Assembly (NCBI RefSeq): GCF_027359925.1 | Contig: NZ_CP114767.1 | Coordinates: forward strand, 3,720,001-3,784,000 | Source: Hymenobacter canadensis | GTDB lineage: Bacteria; Bacteroidota; Bacteroidia; Cytophagales; Hymenobacteraceae | DNA length: 64,000 nt | Reading direction: 5' to 3' | Shown: positions 1 through 7,777 of the stretch, in pieces | Layout of the letters: every line of letters begins with the position of its first letter | Position numbering within the stretch: the stretch's first letter is position 1 | Made by a program: the position numbers and the translations under genes | Notes under the pieces: model-generated | Database searches by the model: none | The model's input: the letters and a program-made list of their open reading frames with translations, nothing else | Told to the model about the DNA's origin: nothing

Positions 1-105
1 TACCATCTACCACCTGCCAGACACCATCTACTGCCTGCCAGATACCATCTACCACTTGCCAGACACCATCTACCGCCTGCCAGATACCACCTACCAATAG
101 TCAGC
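1..105. repeat. 21-bp tandem repeat, five copies, at left edge
   Basis: Five head-to-tail 21-bp units (1-21, 22-42, 43-63, 64-84, 85-105) of the form YACCATCTACYRCYTGCCAGA; the fifth is diverged. In the frame starting at base 2 the array reads as a heptad TIYxLPD repeated four times and closes with TAG at 98-100. Another frame is also open. It could be the tail of a repetitive protein entering from the left or a non-coding minisatellite; the window edge prevents a decision. Confidence 0.8.
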
Positions 106-225
106 ACAATTCTTTCGTGGGTAAATACCTATACTTGAGCCAGTAATACGCTTAGCCTTCTATCAACTCCTCTATTCCGCATACGCAGCCTAGCCTTTTG
201 TTCGTTTGTGCGTAGACCCCTAGCA

Positions 226-1725
226 ATGCGAATACCCCGGCTTTCCTCTTTCCTGCTTGGCCTGACGCTGCTGGCCGCCGTGGCCTGCCAGCCCGACCAG
301 CCCGCTACCACCGAGCGGCGTACCCCCGCCCTGGCCGATTCCCTGGCCCTCGATTCCCTGTCCGACCCCGTCGGCACCCTCGATACCACCCCCGTGCGCC
401 GCGACTGGCACCGCCTGGCCCGGCCCACCTCGCGCACGGCCCCGCTCATCGTCTACCGCAGCGTGCGCCGCGCCCCGGCCGGCCTCCAGGACAACGCGCC
501 GCCGCCCGGCGACGCCACCCTGTTCGACGTCGCCCGCAAAGCCAGCGAATACTTCCAGATTGACCCCACCCAAGCCGCCGAAGTGCGTGGCCGCGCCGGC
601 ACCGTGGTCCGCATCAGCGCCGGCACGCTGGTTGATGCCCAGCAACGCGCGGCCACCGGCCCCGTGTGGGTGGAGCTGAAAGAGTGCCTCACGCCCGCCG
701 AGATGCTGCTCACCAACCTCAGCACCGCCACCACTGACGGCCAGCCGCTCCAGACGGCCGGCATGGTGCTGCTGAAAGCCTCCCAAAACGGCCAGCCCCT
801 GCAGGTTGCCGCCGGCCGCACCGTGCGCCTGGAGCTGCCCGCCGCCAACGGCCGCCCCCTGCCCGACATGCGCCTCTACCACGGCCAGGGCACCGCCCCC
901 GTGCGTTGGGAGCTGGCCCCCGAAACCACCGCCCCCACCCTCGAAACCGCCGAAACCATCTACACCGATGCCCGCCCCATGCCCGCCTACGGCAGCGGCC
1001 CCGCCGACATCAACCGCCTGATCCGGTATCCGCAGCAGGCGCTGGCCAGCCGCACGCAGGGCGTGGTGTTTGCTTCGTTTGTGGTGGATGAAGGCGGCAA
1101 GGTGCTCAACCCCAAAGTGCTCTACGGCCTCGGCCACGGCTGCGACGAAGAGGTGCTGCGCGTGCTCCGCCAGACCTCCGGCCACTGGACGCCCGGCCAG
1201 CGCAACGGCGAGTTCGTGAAGGTGAAAATGATGCTGCCCGTACGCTTCTCTTTCAACGAAGGCCAGCTCTCCACCGCCGACAGCACCCCCACCGCCGAGC
1301 AGGCCCTGGCCGCCGACCTTCCCGCCGACGAGCCCACGGCCCCCGAGCCCGAACCTACGGACCGCTACGTGTTCCACTGCGCCCAGCTGGGCTGGCTGAA
1401 CGCCGACCGCCCGCAGACCGGCGCCACCACCTCGCTGCAAGCCACCGAGTCCGTAACGTCCTCCGCCAACATGCCGGACGGCACTGCCGTCCGGCTGGTG
1501 CTGCGCGGCGCCACGCCCACCATCCTGGCCGCCGAGGCCGGCAGCGGCAGCTACCAGTTCGACAACGTGCCGGCCGGCCGCCGCGCCGTACTCATCGGCC
1601 TGCGCTACGAAGCCGGCACGCCCTACCTAGCCTGGCAGGAAACCACCACCGGCCAGGAGCCCGACCCGCTGGAGTTTCAGGAAGTCACGCTGGACGAGCT
1701 GGAACGGCGCTTGGAGCGGCTGTAA
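226..1725 (+). CDS. Lipoprotein with embedded TonB C-terminal domain
   Basis: A 499-residue predicted lipoprotein. The signal sequence ends in a lipobox (LAAVAC, Cys21), which supports the ATG at 226 over the in-frame GTG at 208. Residues about 250-345 resemble the TonB C-terminal domain: a partner-region motif RYPQQAL, then SFVVDEGGKVLNPKV, then VLRQTSGHWTPGQ. Residues 350-385 are a Pro/Glu/Ala-rich linker. The last 110 residues form a second, unrecognised domain (GSYQFDNVPAGRRAVLIGL) that may be a small beta sandwich. A true TonB has an N-terminal membrane anchor contacting ExbB/D; here a lipid anchor replaces it, so a classical energy-transducing role is unlikely. The gene stands alone with no ExbB/D nearby. 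Domain assignment is by motif; function unknown. Confidence 0.8.
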   Translation: MRIPRLSSFLLGLTLLAAVACQPDQPATTERRTPALADSLALDSLSDPVGTLDTTPVRRDWHRLARPTSRTAPLIVYRSVRRAPAGLQDNAPPPGDATLFDVARKASEYFQIDPTQAAEVRGRAGTVVRISAGTLVDAQQRAATGPVWVELKECLTPAEMLLTNLSTATTDGQPLQTAGMVLLKASQNGQPLQVAAGRTVRLELPAANGRPLPDMRLYHGQGTAPVRWELAPETTAPTLETAETIYTDARPMPAYGSGPADINRLIRYPQQALASRTQGVVFASFVVDEGGKVLNPKVLYGLGHGCDEEVLRVLRQTSGHWTPGQRNGEFVKVKMMLPVRFSFNEGQLSTADSTPTAEQALAADLPADEPTAPEPEPTDRYVFHCAQLGWLNADRPQTGATTSLQATESVTSSANMPDGTAVRLVLRGATPTILAAEAGSGSYQFDNVPAGRRAVLIGLRYEAGTPYLAWQETTTGQEPDPLEFQEVTLDELERRLERL

Positions 1726-1772
1726 CTGCAAGCGCACAAGCAGTATCTTGCAGGCACCTAATCTGCTGACTC

Positions 1773-2351
1773 ATGGGACTTCCCGCCTCGCCACTCACCT
1801 ACGTTTCGCCCGAAGACTACCTGGAAGCGGAGCGCAAAGCCGAACACAAGCACGAATACTGGAACGGGGATATCCGCGCCATGTCGGGCGCCAGTTTCGC
1901 CCACAATCAGATATGCATGAATTTGGGTGCTGAGCTGCACGCGCAGCTAAAAGGTAAATCGTGCACCGTGGTTGGCAGCGACCAGCGGGTGCAAGTGCTC
2001 AGCGAAACCACGTTCGTCTATCCGGATCTGACGGTGGTATGCGGCCCGCGGGAGTTTCAGGACCAAATGAAGCCCGACACGCTGCTCAACCCCACCCTGC
2101 TGGTGGAAGTGCTGTCGGCTTCCACGAAAAGCAACGACCGGGGCGACAAATTTTTCCTGTACCGGCAGATTCCCAGCCTCCGCCAATACCTGCTCCTGGA
2201 TTCGCAAACCATCCACGCCGAGCTGCACACCCGCGACGAGCTGGGCCGCTGGATTCTCACCGAAACCTCCGACCGCAACACCATACTGGAACTGGACAGC
2301 ATCGCCTGCCGCGTCCCGCTGACCGATGTATATGCCAGCGTAGAGCTGTAA
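1773..2351 (+). CDS. Uma2 family (DUF820) putative endonuclease
   Basis: A 192-residue protein with the Uma2/DUF820 layout. The N-terminal YVSPEDYLEAE and HEYWNGDI segments, the VYPDLTVVCG strand carrying the acidic residue, the PTLLVEVLSAST strand with Glu, and DKFFLYRQIPSLRQYLLLD match the PD-(D/E)XK-like fold of the family. These proteins are abundant in cyanobacteria and some Bacteroidota; their biological role is unsettled. The gene converges on the aldehyde dehydrogenase gene. Its last codon and stop (CTG TAA) lie inside the inverted repeat that follows, so the repeat defines the C-terminus. No partner gene was seen. Confidence 0.85.
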   Translation: MGLPASPLTYVSPEDYLEAERKAEHKHEYWNGDIRAMSGASFAHNQICMNLGAELHAQLKGKSCTVVGSDQRVQVLSETTFVYPDLTVVCGPREFQDQMKPDTLLNPTLLVEVLSASTKSNDRGDKFFLYRQIPSLRQYLLLDSQTIHAELHTRDELGRWILTETSDRNTILELDSIACRVPLTDVYASVEL

Positions 2352-2460
2352 CGCGAAATTCCATTTCGCGACGAGCAACGCGAGTAACCGGTACCGTGCC
2401 GCCTGAGTCAATGCCGGATACTCGCGGTGTTCGTCGCGAAACGGACTTTCGCGTTACAGC
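2345..2460. repeat. Long inverted repeat between convergent genes
   Basis: Imperfect inverted repeat with arms of about 39 bp (2348-2386 and 2418-2456) and a central spacer. Both arms begin CTGTAACGCGAAA, so the repeat contains the stop codons of the Uma2 gene (+) and of the aldehyde dehydrogenase gene (-). It may act as a bidirectional terminator, although neither side has a strong T run. It resembles other intergenic palindromes of this window in design but not in sequence. Confidence 0.85.
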
Positions 2461-3896
2461 TTCACCGTAATGCTCTGCGCCTCCGTGAAGAAGCGCAGCG
2501 CCTCCAACCCGCCTTCGCGGCCCACACCGGAGTTCTTCATGCCGCCGAACGGCGTGCGCAGGTCGCGGTGCAGCCAGGTGTTGATCCAGACGATGCCGCT
2601 GTGCAGCTGGTGCGCCACGCGGTGCGCCCGGTTCAGGTCGCGGGTCCAGATGGTGGCGGCCAGGCCGTAGTCGGTGCCGTTGGCCCAGGTTAGCACTTCT
2701 TCTTCGGTGTCGAAGGGCGTGAGCGTGACCACGGGGCCAAAGATTTCCTCGCGGTTGACGCGGCAGTCGGGCGCGAGGCCCTCGAACACGGTGGGCTGCA
2801 GGAAGTAGCCGTTGGTGCAGCGGCCATCCAGCATTACGCGCTGCCCGCCGGCCAGCAGGGTGCCGCCTTCTGCGTGGGCCAGCGCAATGTAGCACAGTAC
2901 TTTCTGCAAATGTGCCTCACTCACCAAAGCCCCTTGTCGGCTGGTTTCCAGCTGCGGGTCGGCCACGGTCAGGTCTGCCACGCCCGCCAGGAAATCAGTT
3001 TTGAACTGCTCGTAGATGCTACGCTCAATAAAGATGCGCGAGCCGCACAAACAGATCTGGCCCTGGTTGGCGAAGCTGCTGCGCAGGCTGGTGCGCACGG
3101 TCTCGGCCAGGTCGCAGTCGGCGAAGACGATATTGGGGTTTTTGCCGCCCAGCTCCAGCGAGAGTTTCTTGAACATGGGCGCGGCGGTGCGGGCAATCTG
3201 CTCGCCGGTTTTGGTGCCGCCCGTGAAGCTGATGCCCTTGATGCCCGGGTGCTCGATGATGGGCTGGCCCGCGCCCGGCCCCGTGCCGTGCACGATGTTG
3301 AGCACGCCCGCCGGCAGCCCGACCTCTATGCACAGCTCACTCAGCAGAAACGCCGTGTAGGGCGTGATTTCCGAGGGTTTGGCCACCACCGTGCACCCGG
3401 CCGCCAGCGCCGGCGCAATCTTCCAGGTAAACAAATACAGCGGCAGATTCCAGGGCGAAATGCAGCCCACCACGCCCAGCGGATGCCGCACGGTGTAGTT
3501 CAGGGCCACGCCTTCCTGGAAGTGGGTTTCGGAGGCAAAGTGCTGGGCGGCTGTGCCGAAAAAGGCGAAGTTGCTGGCCGCGCGCGGGATGTCTACGGTG
3601 CGGGCCAAGCTGACGGGCTTGCCGTTGTCCTGGCTTTCGGCCTGGGCCAGGCGCTCCAGGTCACGCTCAATCAGCTCCGAAATGCGCACCAGCAGCCGGC
3701 CCCGGTCTTCGGCCGGCAGCCGGCGCCAAGCGGGCAGCGCCGCCTCGGCGGCGGCGGTGGCGCGGGCCACGTCTTCGGCGTCGGAATCGGGCAGGTAGCT
3801 GAACACCTCGCCGGTGGCGGGCTCGAGGTTGGGCAGGTAGCGACCGGCGGCGGGCGGCACCAGCTGGCCGTTGAGATAGTTCTGGAGGTGAAGCAT
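2454..3896 (-). CDS. Aldehyde dehydrogenase, probable 2-aminomuconate-semialdehyde dehydrogenase
   Basis: A 480-residue NAD-dependent aldehyde dehydrogenase. Visible landmarks are the oxyanion Asn in SPWNLPL (about N150), the NAD-site SFTGGTKTG, the general base Glu in LELGGKNPN (about E248) and the catalytic Cys in NQGQICLCGSR (about C282). The two-cysteine ICLC active site and the C-terminal TWLHRDLRTPFGGMKNSG segment, with its Arg, are typical of the ALDH8/AMSDH branch that oxidises 2-aminomuconate semialdehyde in the kynurenine route. ACMS decarboxylase, 3-HAA dioxygenase, kynureninase and KMO lie within 20 kb, which strengthens the call. The ATG at 3896 is chosen over an upstream in-frame start because family members begin just before the FxNG strand. 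Hydroxymuconic semialdehyde dehydrogenase is the main alternative. Confidence 0.82.
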   Translation of the reverse strand: MLHLQNYLNGQLVPPAAGRYLPNLEPATGEVFSYLPDSDAEDVARATAAAEAALPAWRRLPAEDRGRLLVRISELIERDLERLAQAESQDNGKPVSLARTVDIPRAASNFAFFGTAAQHFASETHFQEGVALNYTVRHPLGVVGCISPWNLPLYLFTWKIAPALAAGCTVVAKPSEITPYTAFLLSELCIEVGLPAGVLNIVHGTGPGAGQPIIEHPGIKGISFTGGTKTGEQIARTAAPMFKKLSLELGGKNPNIVFADCDLAETVRTSLRSSFANQGQICLCGSRIFIERSIYEQFKTDFLAGVADLTVADPQLETSRQGALVSEAHLQKVLCYIALAHAEGGTLLAGGQRVMLDGRCTNGYFLQPTVFEGLAPDCRVNREEIFGPVVTLTPFDTEEEVLTWANGTDYGLAATIWTRDLNRAHRVAHQLHSGIVWINTWLHRDLRTPFGGMKNSGVGREGGLEALRFFTEAQSITVKL

Positions 3897-3945
3897 AGCG
3901 AAGCAGCAGGAACGCCCGAAAAGGTACGACTTAGCCGGCAACGGC

Positions 3946-3953
3946 TACCTTTG
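3946..3953 (+). promoter_or_regulatory. Candidate -7 box TACCTTTG
   Basis: Matches the Bacteroidota TAnnTTTG consensus, 54 bases upstream of the ATG at 4008. No clear -33 TTG was found. Confidence 0.5.
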
Positions 3954-4007
3954 CCCGCCCCGGCTGTGGGCCGGCCAGTTATCTTTTTCGCTGAATTCTG
4001 CATCTGT

Positions 4008-5768
4008 ATGCCTCACGCAACATCCGGCTGGCGGCTGGCGCTGGTAGTGGCTTCCTATCTGGCCGTATTCGTAGCCTGGACCTGGCCGCTGGCCGCGCAC
4101 CTGAGCACCGCCTTCCCCGCCTTCGCCGACCAGGATGGCTACATGCAGCTCTGGAACGTGTGGCATTTCCGCGAGCAGGTGCTGGCCGGGCACAACCCGT
4201 TCTACTCCACTTGGCTGCTTTATCCGGAGGGGGCGGGGCTGTGGCTGCACACCTACATTCCGGTGGTGGGCATGGTCAATGTGCTGATCGGCAACGAAAT
4301 GCTGGCCCTCAACCTCACGCTGGCCGCCGAGTATGCGCTGTCGGGGGCGGGGGCGTGGCTGCTGGCGCGGCGCTGGCTGCGGCAGCCGGCGCTGGCGTGG
4401 CTGGCGGGGTTGTTCTTCGCGTTTTCGCCCTACAAAACCGTGCGGCTGCCTTATCATTTTGATCTGGTGCTCACGGCCACGGTGCCGTTTTACCTGCTGG
4501 CTTTTCTGAACGCCTTTCGGTTTGAGCAGGGCCGGTTCTGGCCGCAGGTGCGCAGCTGGAAAGCCGTGGCGGCCTGCTTCGTGCTGGGCATCGTCACGCT
4601 ATTCAGCGACTATTACGTGCTGTTTGCGCTGCTCTACTTCTCGCTGGCCTATGCCGCCTGGTTCTGGCTGAAGCTGGGCAGCATCAACTGGCGCCACCGC
4701 CGCCCCTGGCTGATTCTGGCCGCCGTACTGGTCGTCAGCCACCTCGTCATTCGGCTCATGCGCCTGCGCGACGTGCCCGACAACGCCGGCTTCTGGTGGG
4801 GCGGCGACTTGGCCAGCTACTTCATTCCGGCCGACAACAGCCGCTGGCTGAACTTCGACTGGGCCCGGCAGATCTACCACAATCCAAAGGTGTTCAACAT
4901 GCCGGGCTCCGTTGAAAACGTGATGTTCCTGGGCTACGCCGTGCCACTGGTGTGCGCGCTGGCGGCTCTGTGGCCGCGCCGGCCGGCCTCCGTGCGCCAC
5001 CTCGACCACCAGGGCCGGCCGCTGGCGTGGGTGCTGCTGTTCTTCGTGCTGCTCACGCTGCCGGCGCTGCGGGTGCTGGGCCACGTCAAACTGAATCTGC
5101 CCAACGGCCTGCTGCATTTCGTACCGTTCTTCAACAACATCCGCTGCCCCACGCGCTGGGTGCTGATGGTGACGCTGCTGCTGCCCATCGTGGGGTTCGG
5201 GGTCCTGGAAGCCGCCTGGGATGCTTCGCGCCGCCCGGTGTTGCGCGCGCTGCTGAGCGGGGCGCTGGTGCTTGTCGTGCTGGTAGAGTTCTGGCCCGTT
5301 TCGCCGCCGCTGGACTCGTCCCGGCAGATGCCGGCGGCCTACCGGGCGGTGGCGGCGCTGCCCGGCGAGGCCCTGTTCACGGTGCCGTTTGGGTTGGTGG
5401 ATGGCTACCGCCAGCTCGGCAAAGTGGAGCTGCGCAGCTTCCTGCACCAGCCTTACTACCGCAAGAAGCTGCCCTCCGCCTACATCTCACGCGTCGGGGC
5501 CGAGCAGTTTGCCCGCTTCGAGGCTGATACTGTGGTGCACGCCCTGCTGGCGCTGCAGCGCGCCCCCGCAGATACGCTGTTTGCCGAGCCTTCCGCAACG
5601 GCCGCGGCCCGGTTCCGGCAGCACTACCAGCCCGCCGCCGTGCTTGTCAGTCCCGCCTGGCGCGACGGCCCCGCCCACCGCTACCTGCGCGCCATATTTC
5701 CGGACTACGCCGAGCAGCGCTTTCCCGACGGCTACGTGGTGCTGGCGCCGCGGAAGAGGGATAAGTAG
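4008..5768 (+). CDS. Multi-pass membrane protein, GT-C glycosyltransferase-like
   Basis: A 586-residue protein with roughly ten or more hydrophobic segments through residue 460 and a soluble C-terminal tail. After the first TM (residues 10-30) comes a loop with D41-Q-D43, the position where GT-C enzymes carry acidic catalytic residues, followed by a WNVWHF segment. The family would transfer sugar from a polyprenyl-phosphate donor at the periplasmic face. The ATG at 4008 sits before the first TM and after a TAnnTTTG box; the open frame continues upstream only because it lies antisense to the aldehyde dehydrogenase gene. Two GT2 genes nearby could supply the lipid-linked donor. Substrate unknown. 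Confidence 0.75.
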   Translation: MPHATSGWRLALVVASYLAVFVAWTWPLAAHLSTAFPAFADQDGYMQLWNVWHFREQVLAGHNPFYSTWLLYPEGAGLWLHTYIPVVGMVNVLIGNEMLALNLTLAAEYALSGAGAWLLARRWLRQPALAWLAGLFFAFSPYKTVRLPYHFDLVLTATVPFYLLAFLNAFRFEQGRFWPQVRSWKAVAACFVLGIVTLFSDYYVLFALLYFSLAYAAWFWLKLGSINWRHRRPWLILAAVLVVSHLVIRLMRLRDVPDNAGFWWGGDLASYFIPADNSRWLNFDWARQIYHNPKVFNMPGSVENVMFLGYAVPLVCALAALWPRRPASVRHLDHQGRPLAWVLLFFVLLTLPALRVLGHVKLNLPNGLLHFVPFFNNIRCPTRWVLMVTLLLPIVGFGVLEAAWDASRRPVLRALLSGALVLVVLVEFWPVSPPLDSSRQMPAAYRAVAALPGEALFTVPFGLVDGYRQLGKVELRSFLHQPYYRKKLPSAYISRVGAEQFARFEADTVVHALLALQRAPADTLFAEPSATAAARFRQHYQPAAVLVSPAWRDGPAHRYLRAIFPDYAEQRFPDGYVVLAPRKRDK

Positions 5769-5769
5769 A

Positions 5770-5910
5770 ACGTCATGCTGAGCTTGCCGAAGCATCTCTA
5801 CCGCGTCGTTGGCACGTTATTCCGAGCAGCGCGAGGAATCTCGCGTGCTGACGGTGCTAGTGGTGGTGCAACGAAGCGGTAAAGATGCTTCGATAAGCTC
5901 AGCATGACGT
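5770..5910. repeat. Inverted repeat, CATGCTGAGC family
   Basis: Arms 5770-5810 and 5870-5910, imperfect, sharing the CGTCATGCTGAGC ... GAAGCATCTCTACC core that recurs at 26274-26370 (variant), 46666-46755 and 55210-55337. It lies between convergent genes. No transposase is associated. Confidence 0.8.
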
Positions 5911-5940
5911 GCTGTATCTTTAGCCTACCGCAACTGCTTG

Positions 5941-6879
5941 TCAGTGTGCGGGGGGGGGGGTGATGTTGGTATCGGAGATGATGTAGAGCGGGCGCTGGCG
6001 CACGTTGGCCGAGAGGCGCGCAATGTACTCGCCGATGATGCCCACTGCAATGAGCTGCACGCCGCCCAGAAACAGGATGCTCACCATCAGTGAGGCCCAG
6101 CCCGGCTGATAGTCGCCGCTCACGAAGCGCGCGTACAGCGTGTACAGCATCACCATGAAAGCCACCCCCGACACCAGAAAGCCCCCGATGGTGGCGGCCT
6201 TGAGCGGCGCATCGGAGAAGCCGGTGATGCCGTCCAGGGCCAGCCGGATCATCTTGCGGTAGGTGTAGCCGGTTTCGCCGCCGGCCCGCTCGGCCCGGTC
6301 GTATTCGATGTAGGTCTGGCGGTAGCCGATCCAGGAAATCTGGCCCCGGATGAACTTGTTCTGCTCCGGCATCTGCTTGAGCGCATCCACCACCTTGCGC
6401 GAGATGATGCGGAAGTCGCCGGTGTCCACCGGAATAGAAATGTTGGTGATGCTGGCCAGAATCCGGTAAAACAGCTTGGCCGTAAGCTTTTTGGCAGCGC
6501 TTTCACCCTGCCGCGAGCGGCGCTTGGCGTACACCACCTCGTAGCCTTCGCGCAGCTTCTGGTAGAGCGGCACAATCAGCTCGGGCGGGTCCTGCAGGTC
6601 GGCATCAATGATGACCACGGCCTCACCCACGGACAGATCCAGGCCGGCCGTCACGGCAATCTGGTGCCCGAAGTTGCGGCTGAAATCAATGAAGCGCACC
6701 CGCTCGTCGCGCAAAGCCAGCGTCTGCACCAGCTGCAGCGACTTGTCCCGCGAGCCATCGTTGATGAAGATAAACTCGTAGCGCAGCCCCATCGGATCCA
6801 GCACCCCGCGCAGCCGCTCGTAGAGCGTCGGGATGTTGGCTTCTTCGTTGTAGATGGGGATGATGACGGACAGATCCAC
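5941..6879 (-). CDS. Family 2 glycosyltransferase with C-terminal TM hairpin (GtrB/ArnC-like)
   Basis: About 312 residues. The N-terminal GT-A domain starts DLSVIIPIYNEEANIP and carries the DADLQDPPE donor/metal motif and a GDFRIISRK segment. Two TM helices in the last 90 residues match polyprenyl-phosphate sugar transferases such as GtrB or ArnC. Such enzymes charge undecaprenyl phosphate with a sugar on the cytoplasmic face. No ATG is available: a GTG at 6954 would add a Pro/Ala-rich leader overlapping the methyltransferase gene, so the GTG at 6879 (MDLSVIIP) is preferred. The last codons contain an 11-base C run (plus-strand G 5950-5960) encoding prolines. The gene probably forms a unit with the methyltransferase upstream on the same strand. 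Confidence 0.85.
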   Translation of the reverse strand: MDLSVIIPIYNEEANIPTLYERLRGVLDPMGLRYEFIFINDGSRDKSLQLVQTLALRDERVRFIDFSRNFGHQIAVTAGLDLSVGEAVVIIDADLQDPPELIVPLYQKLREGYEVVYAKRRSRQGESAAKKLTAKLFYRILASITNISIPVDTGDFRIISRKVVDALKQMPEQNKFIRGQISWIGYRQTYIEYDRAERAGGETGYTYRKMIRLALDGITGFSDAPLKAATIGGFLVSGVAFMVMLYTLYARFVSGDYQPGWASLMVSILFLGGVQLIAVGIIGEYIARLSANVRQRPLYIISDTNITPPPAH

Positions 6880-6919
6880 GGGGAGCAGGGCAGGGGTGGG
6901 GAAGGGGGCGGGCGCGGCG

Positions 6920-7666
6920 CTAGGGCTTGCGGGCAATGGCAAACACGCTGACACCCACCGGCAGCGGCAGGTGCTGTAAAATAGTGTTTTCGGTTTTGAG
7001 CAGCTGGCTGAGCAGGCCGTTCAGCCAAGGCGGCAGCTGCTTCAGGTCGCCGGTGTAGTTAGGGTCGGGGCGGGAGCTGACCAGCATTCGCTGCAGCAGC
7101 CGCACGGCTGTAGTAGGGAAAAACAGCGCCGAGTTCCAGTAGGAAGTGCGTTCCAGCTGCAGGCCAGCCTGCTGCAGCACGCGGCGCAGGTGCCCGCCCG
7201 TGTAGCGCCGAAAGTGGTGGTTTACCTCGTCGTGGCGGGTCCAGAGTATCTGAAAGGCCGGCACAAACACAATCATGCGGCCGCCGGGCCGCAGCACCCG
7301 GTGCCATTCGCGCACGGCCCGGGCTTCGTCCTCGATGTGCTCGAGTACGTCGGAGGCAATCAGCAGATCGAAGGAGGCATCCGCAAAGTCCAGCCGCGCC
7401 CCATCCATTACTGATACGTTGGCAACACCGCGCTGCCGCGCCAGAGAAATGGCTTTTTCACTGATATCAATGCCTGTAAGGTGCTGATATCCGTCTGCCT
7501 GGAGAATTTGCTGTAGCGGCCCGGCTGAACATCCAATTTCCAGGATATCGGCCGTAGCAGGAATGCGCAGACTATTAATCAGCTTACGAACAGCGTCGCG
7601 GCGGCCTGTAAACCACCAGTGTTGTTCCTCCAGTTGATGATACTTCTGCTCATATGTAAGGTCCAT
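6920..7666 (-). CDS. SAM-dependent class I methyltransferase
   Basis: A 248-residue methyltransferase. Residues 1-25 hold the EQKYHQLEEQHWWFTGRRD segment typical of methyltransferases in polysaccharide loci. The SAM site is ILEIGCSAGPLQQIL, followed by TGIDISEKAI, a LIASDVLEHIED motif and LRPGGRMIVFVP. The ATG at 7666 is preferred because the only longer start, a TTG at 7735, lies inside the -7 box TAACTTTG. The GT2 gene starts about 40 bases downstream, so the two are likely co-transcribed. It probably modifies a lipid or sugar intermediate; the acceptor is unknown. Confidence 0.85.
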   Translation of the reverse strand: MDLTYEQKYHQLEEQHWWFTGRRDAVRKLINSLRIPATADILEIGCSAGPLQQILQADGYQHLTGIDISEKAISLARQRGVANVSVMDGARLDFADASFDLLIASDVLEHIEDEARAVREWHRVLRPGGRMIVFVPAFQILWTRHDEVNHHFRRYTGGHLRRVLQQAGLQLERTSYWNSALFFPTTAVRLLQRMLVSSRPDPNYTGDLKQLPPWLNGLLSQLLKTENTILQHLPLPVGVSVFAIARKP

Positions 7667-7732
7667 ATAATCGGCAATGAGTGCGAAGGCATAAAGATAC
7701 TGGCTTGGCGGCGGCGTAGGCCATAACTGCGA

Positions 7733-7740
7733 CAAAGTTA
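7733..7740 (-). promoter_or_regulatory. Candidate -7 box TAACTTTG
   Basis: Exact TAnnTTTG on the minus strand, about 67 bases before the methyltransferase ATG. It rules out the longer TTG start. A weaker TAATCTTG at 7742-7749 on the plus strand could serve the divergent gene at 7778. Confidence 0.6.
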
Positions 7741-7777
7741 GTAATCTTGCCCCCTCGCTAGTAGAAGCCTGCCCACC

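Noticed and set aside
220..1440. Long minus-strand frame (about 400 codons) opposite the TonB-C lipoprotein gene
   Set aside because: It is a G/C-driven shadow: Gly/Ala/His-rich, low complexity, no start signal; the plus-strand frame has a lipobox and a recognisable domain.
2874..4007. Plus-strand extension of the GT-C-like gene to 2874
   Set aside because: The extra 378 codons lie antisense to the aldehyde dehydrogenase gene, are low-complexity, and end where a promoter box and TM1 of the real protein begin.
7667..7735. TTG start at 7735 for the methyltransferase
   Set aside because: It lies inside the TAACTTTG promoter box, so it would not be transcribed.
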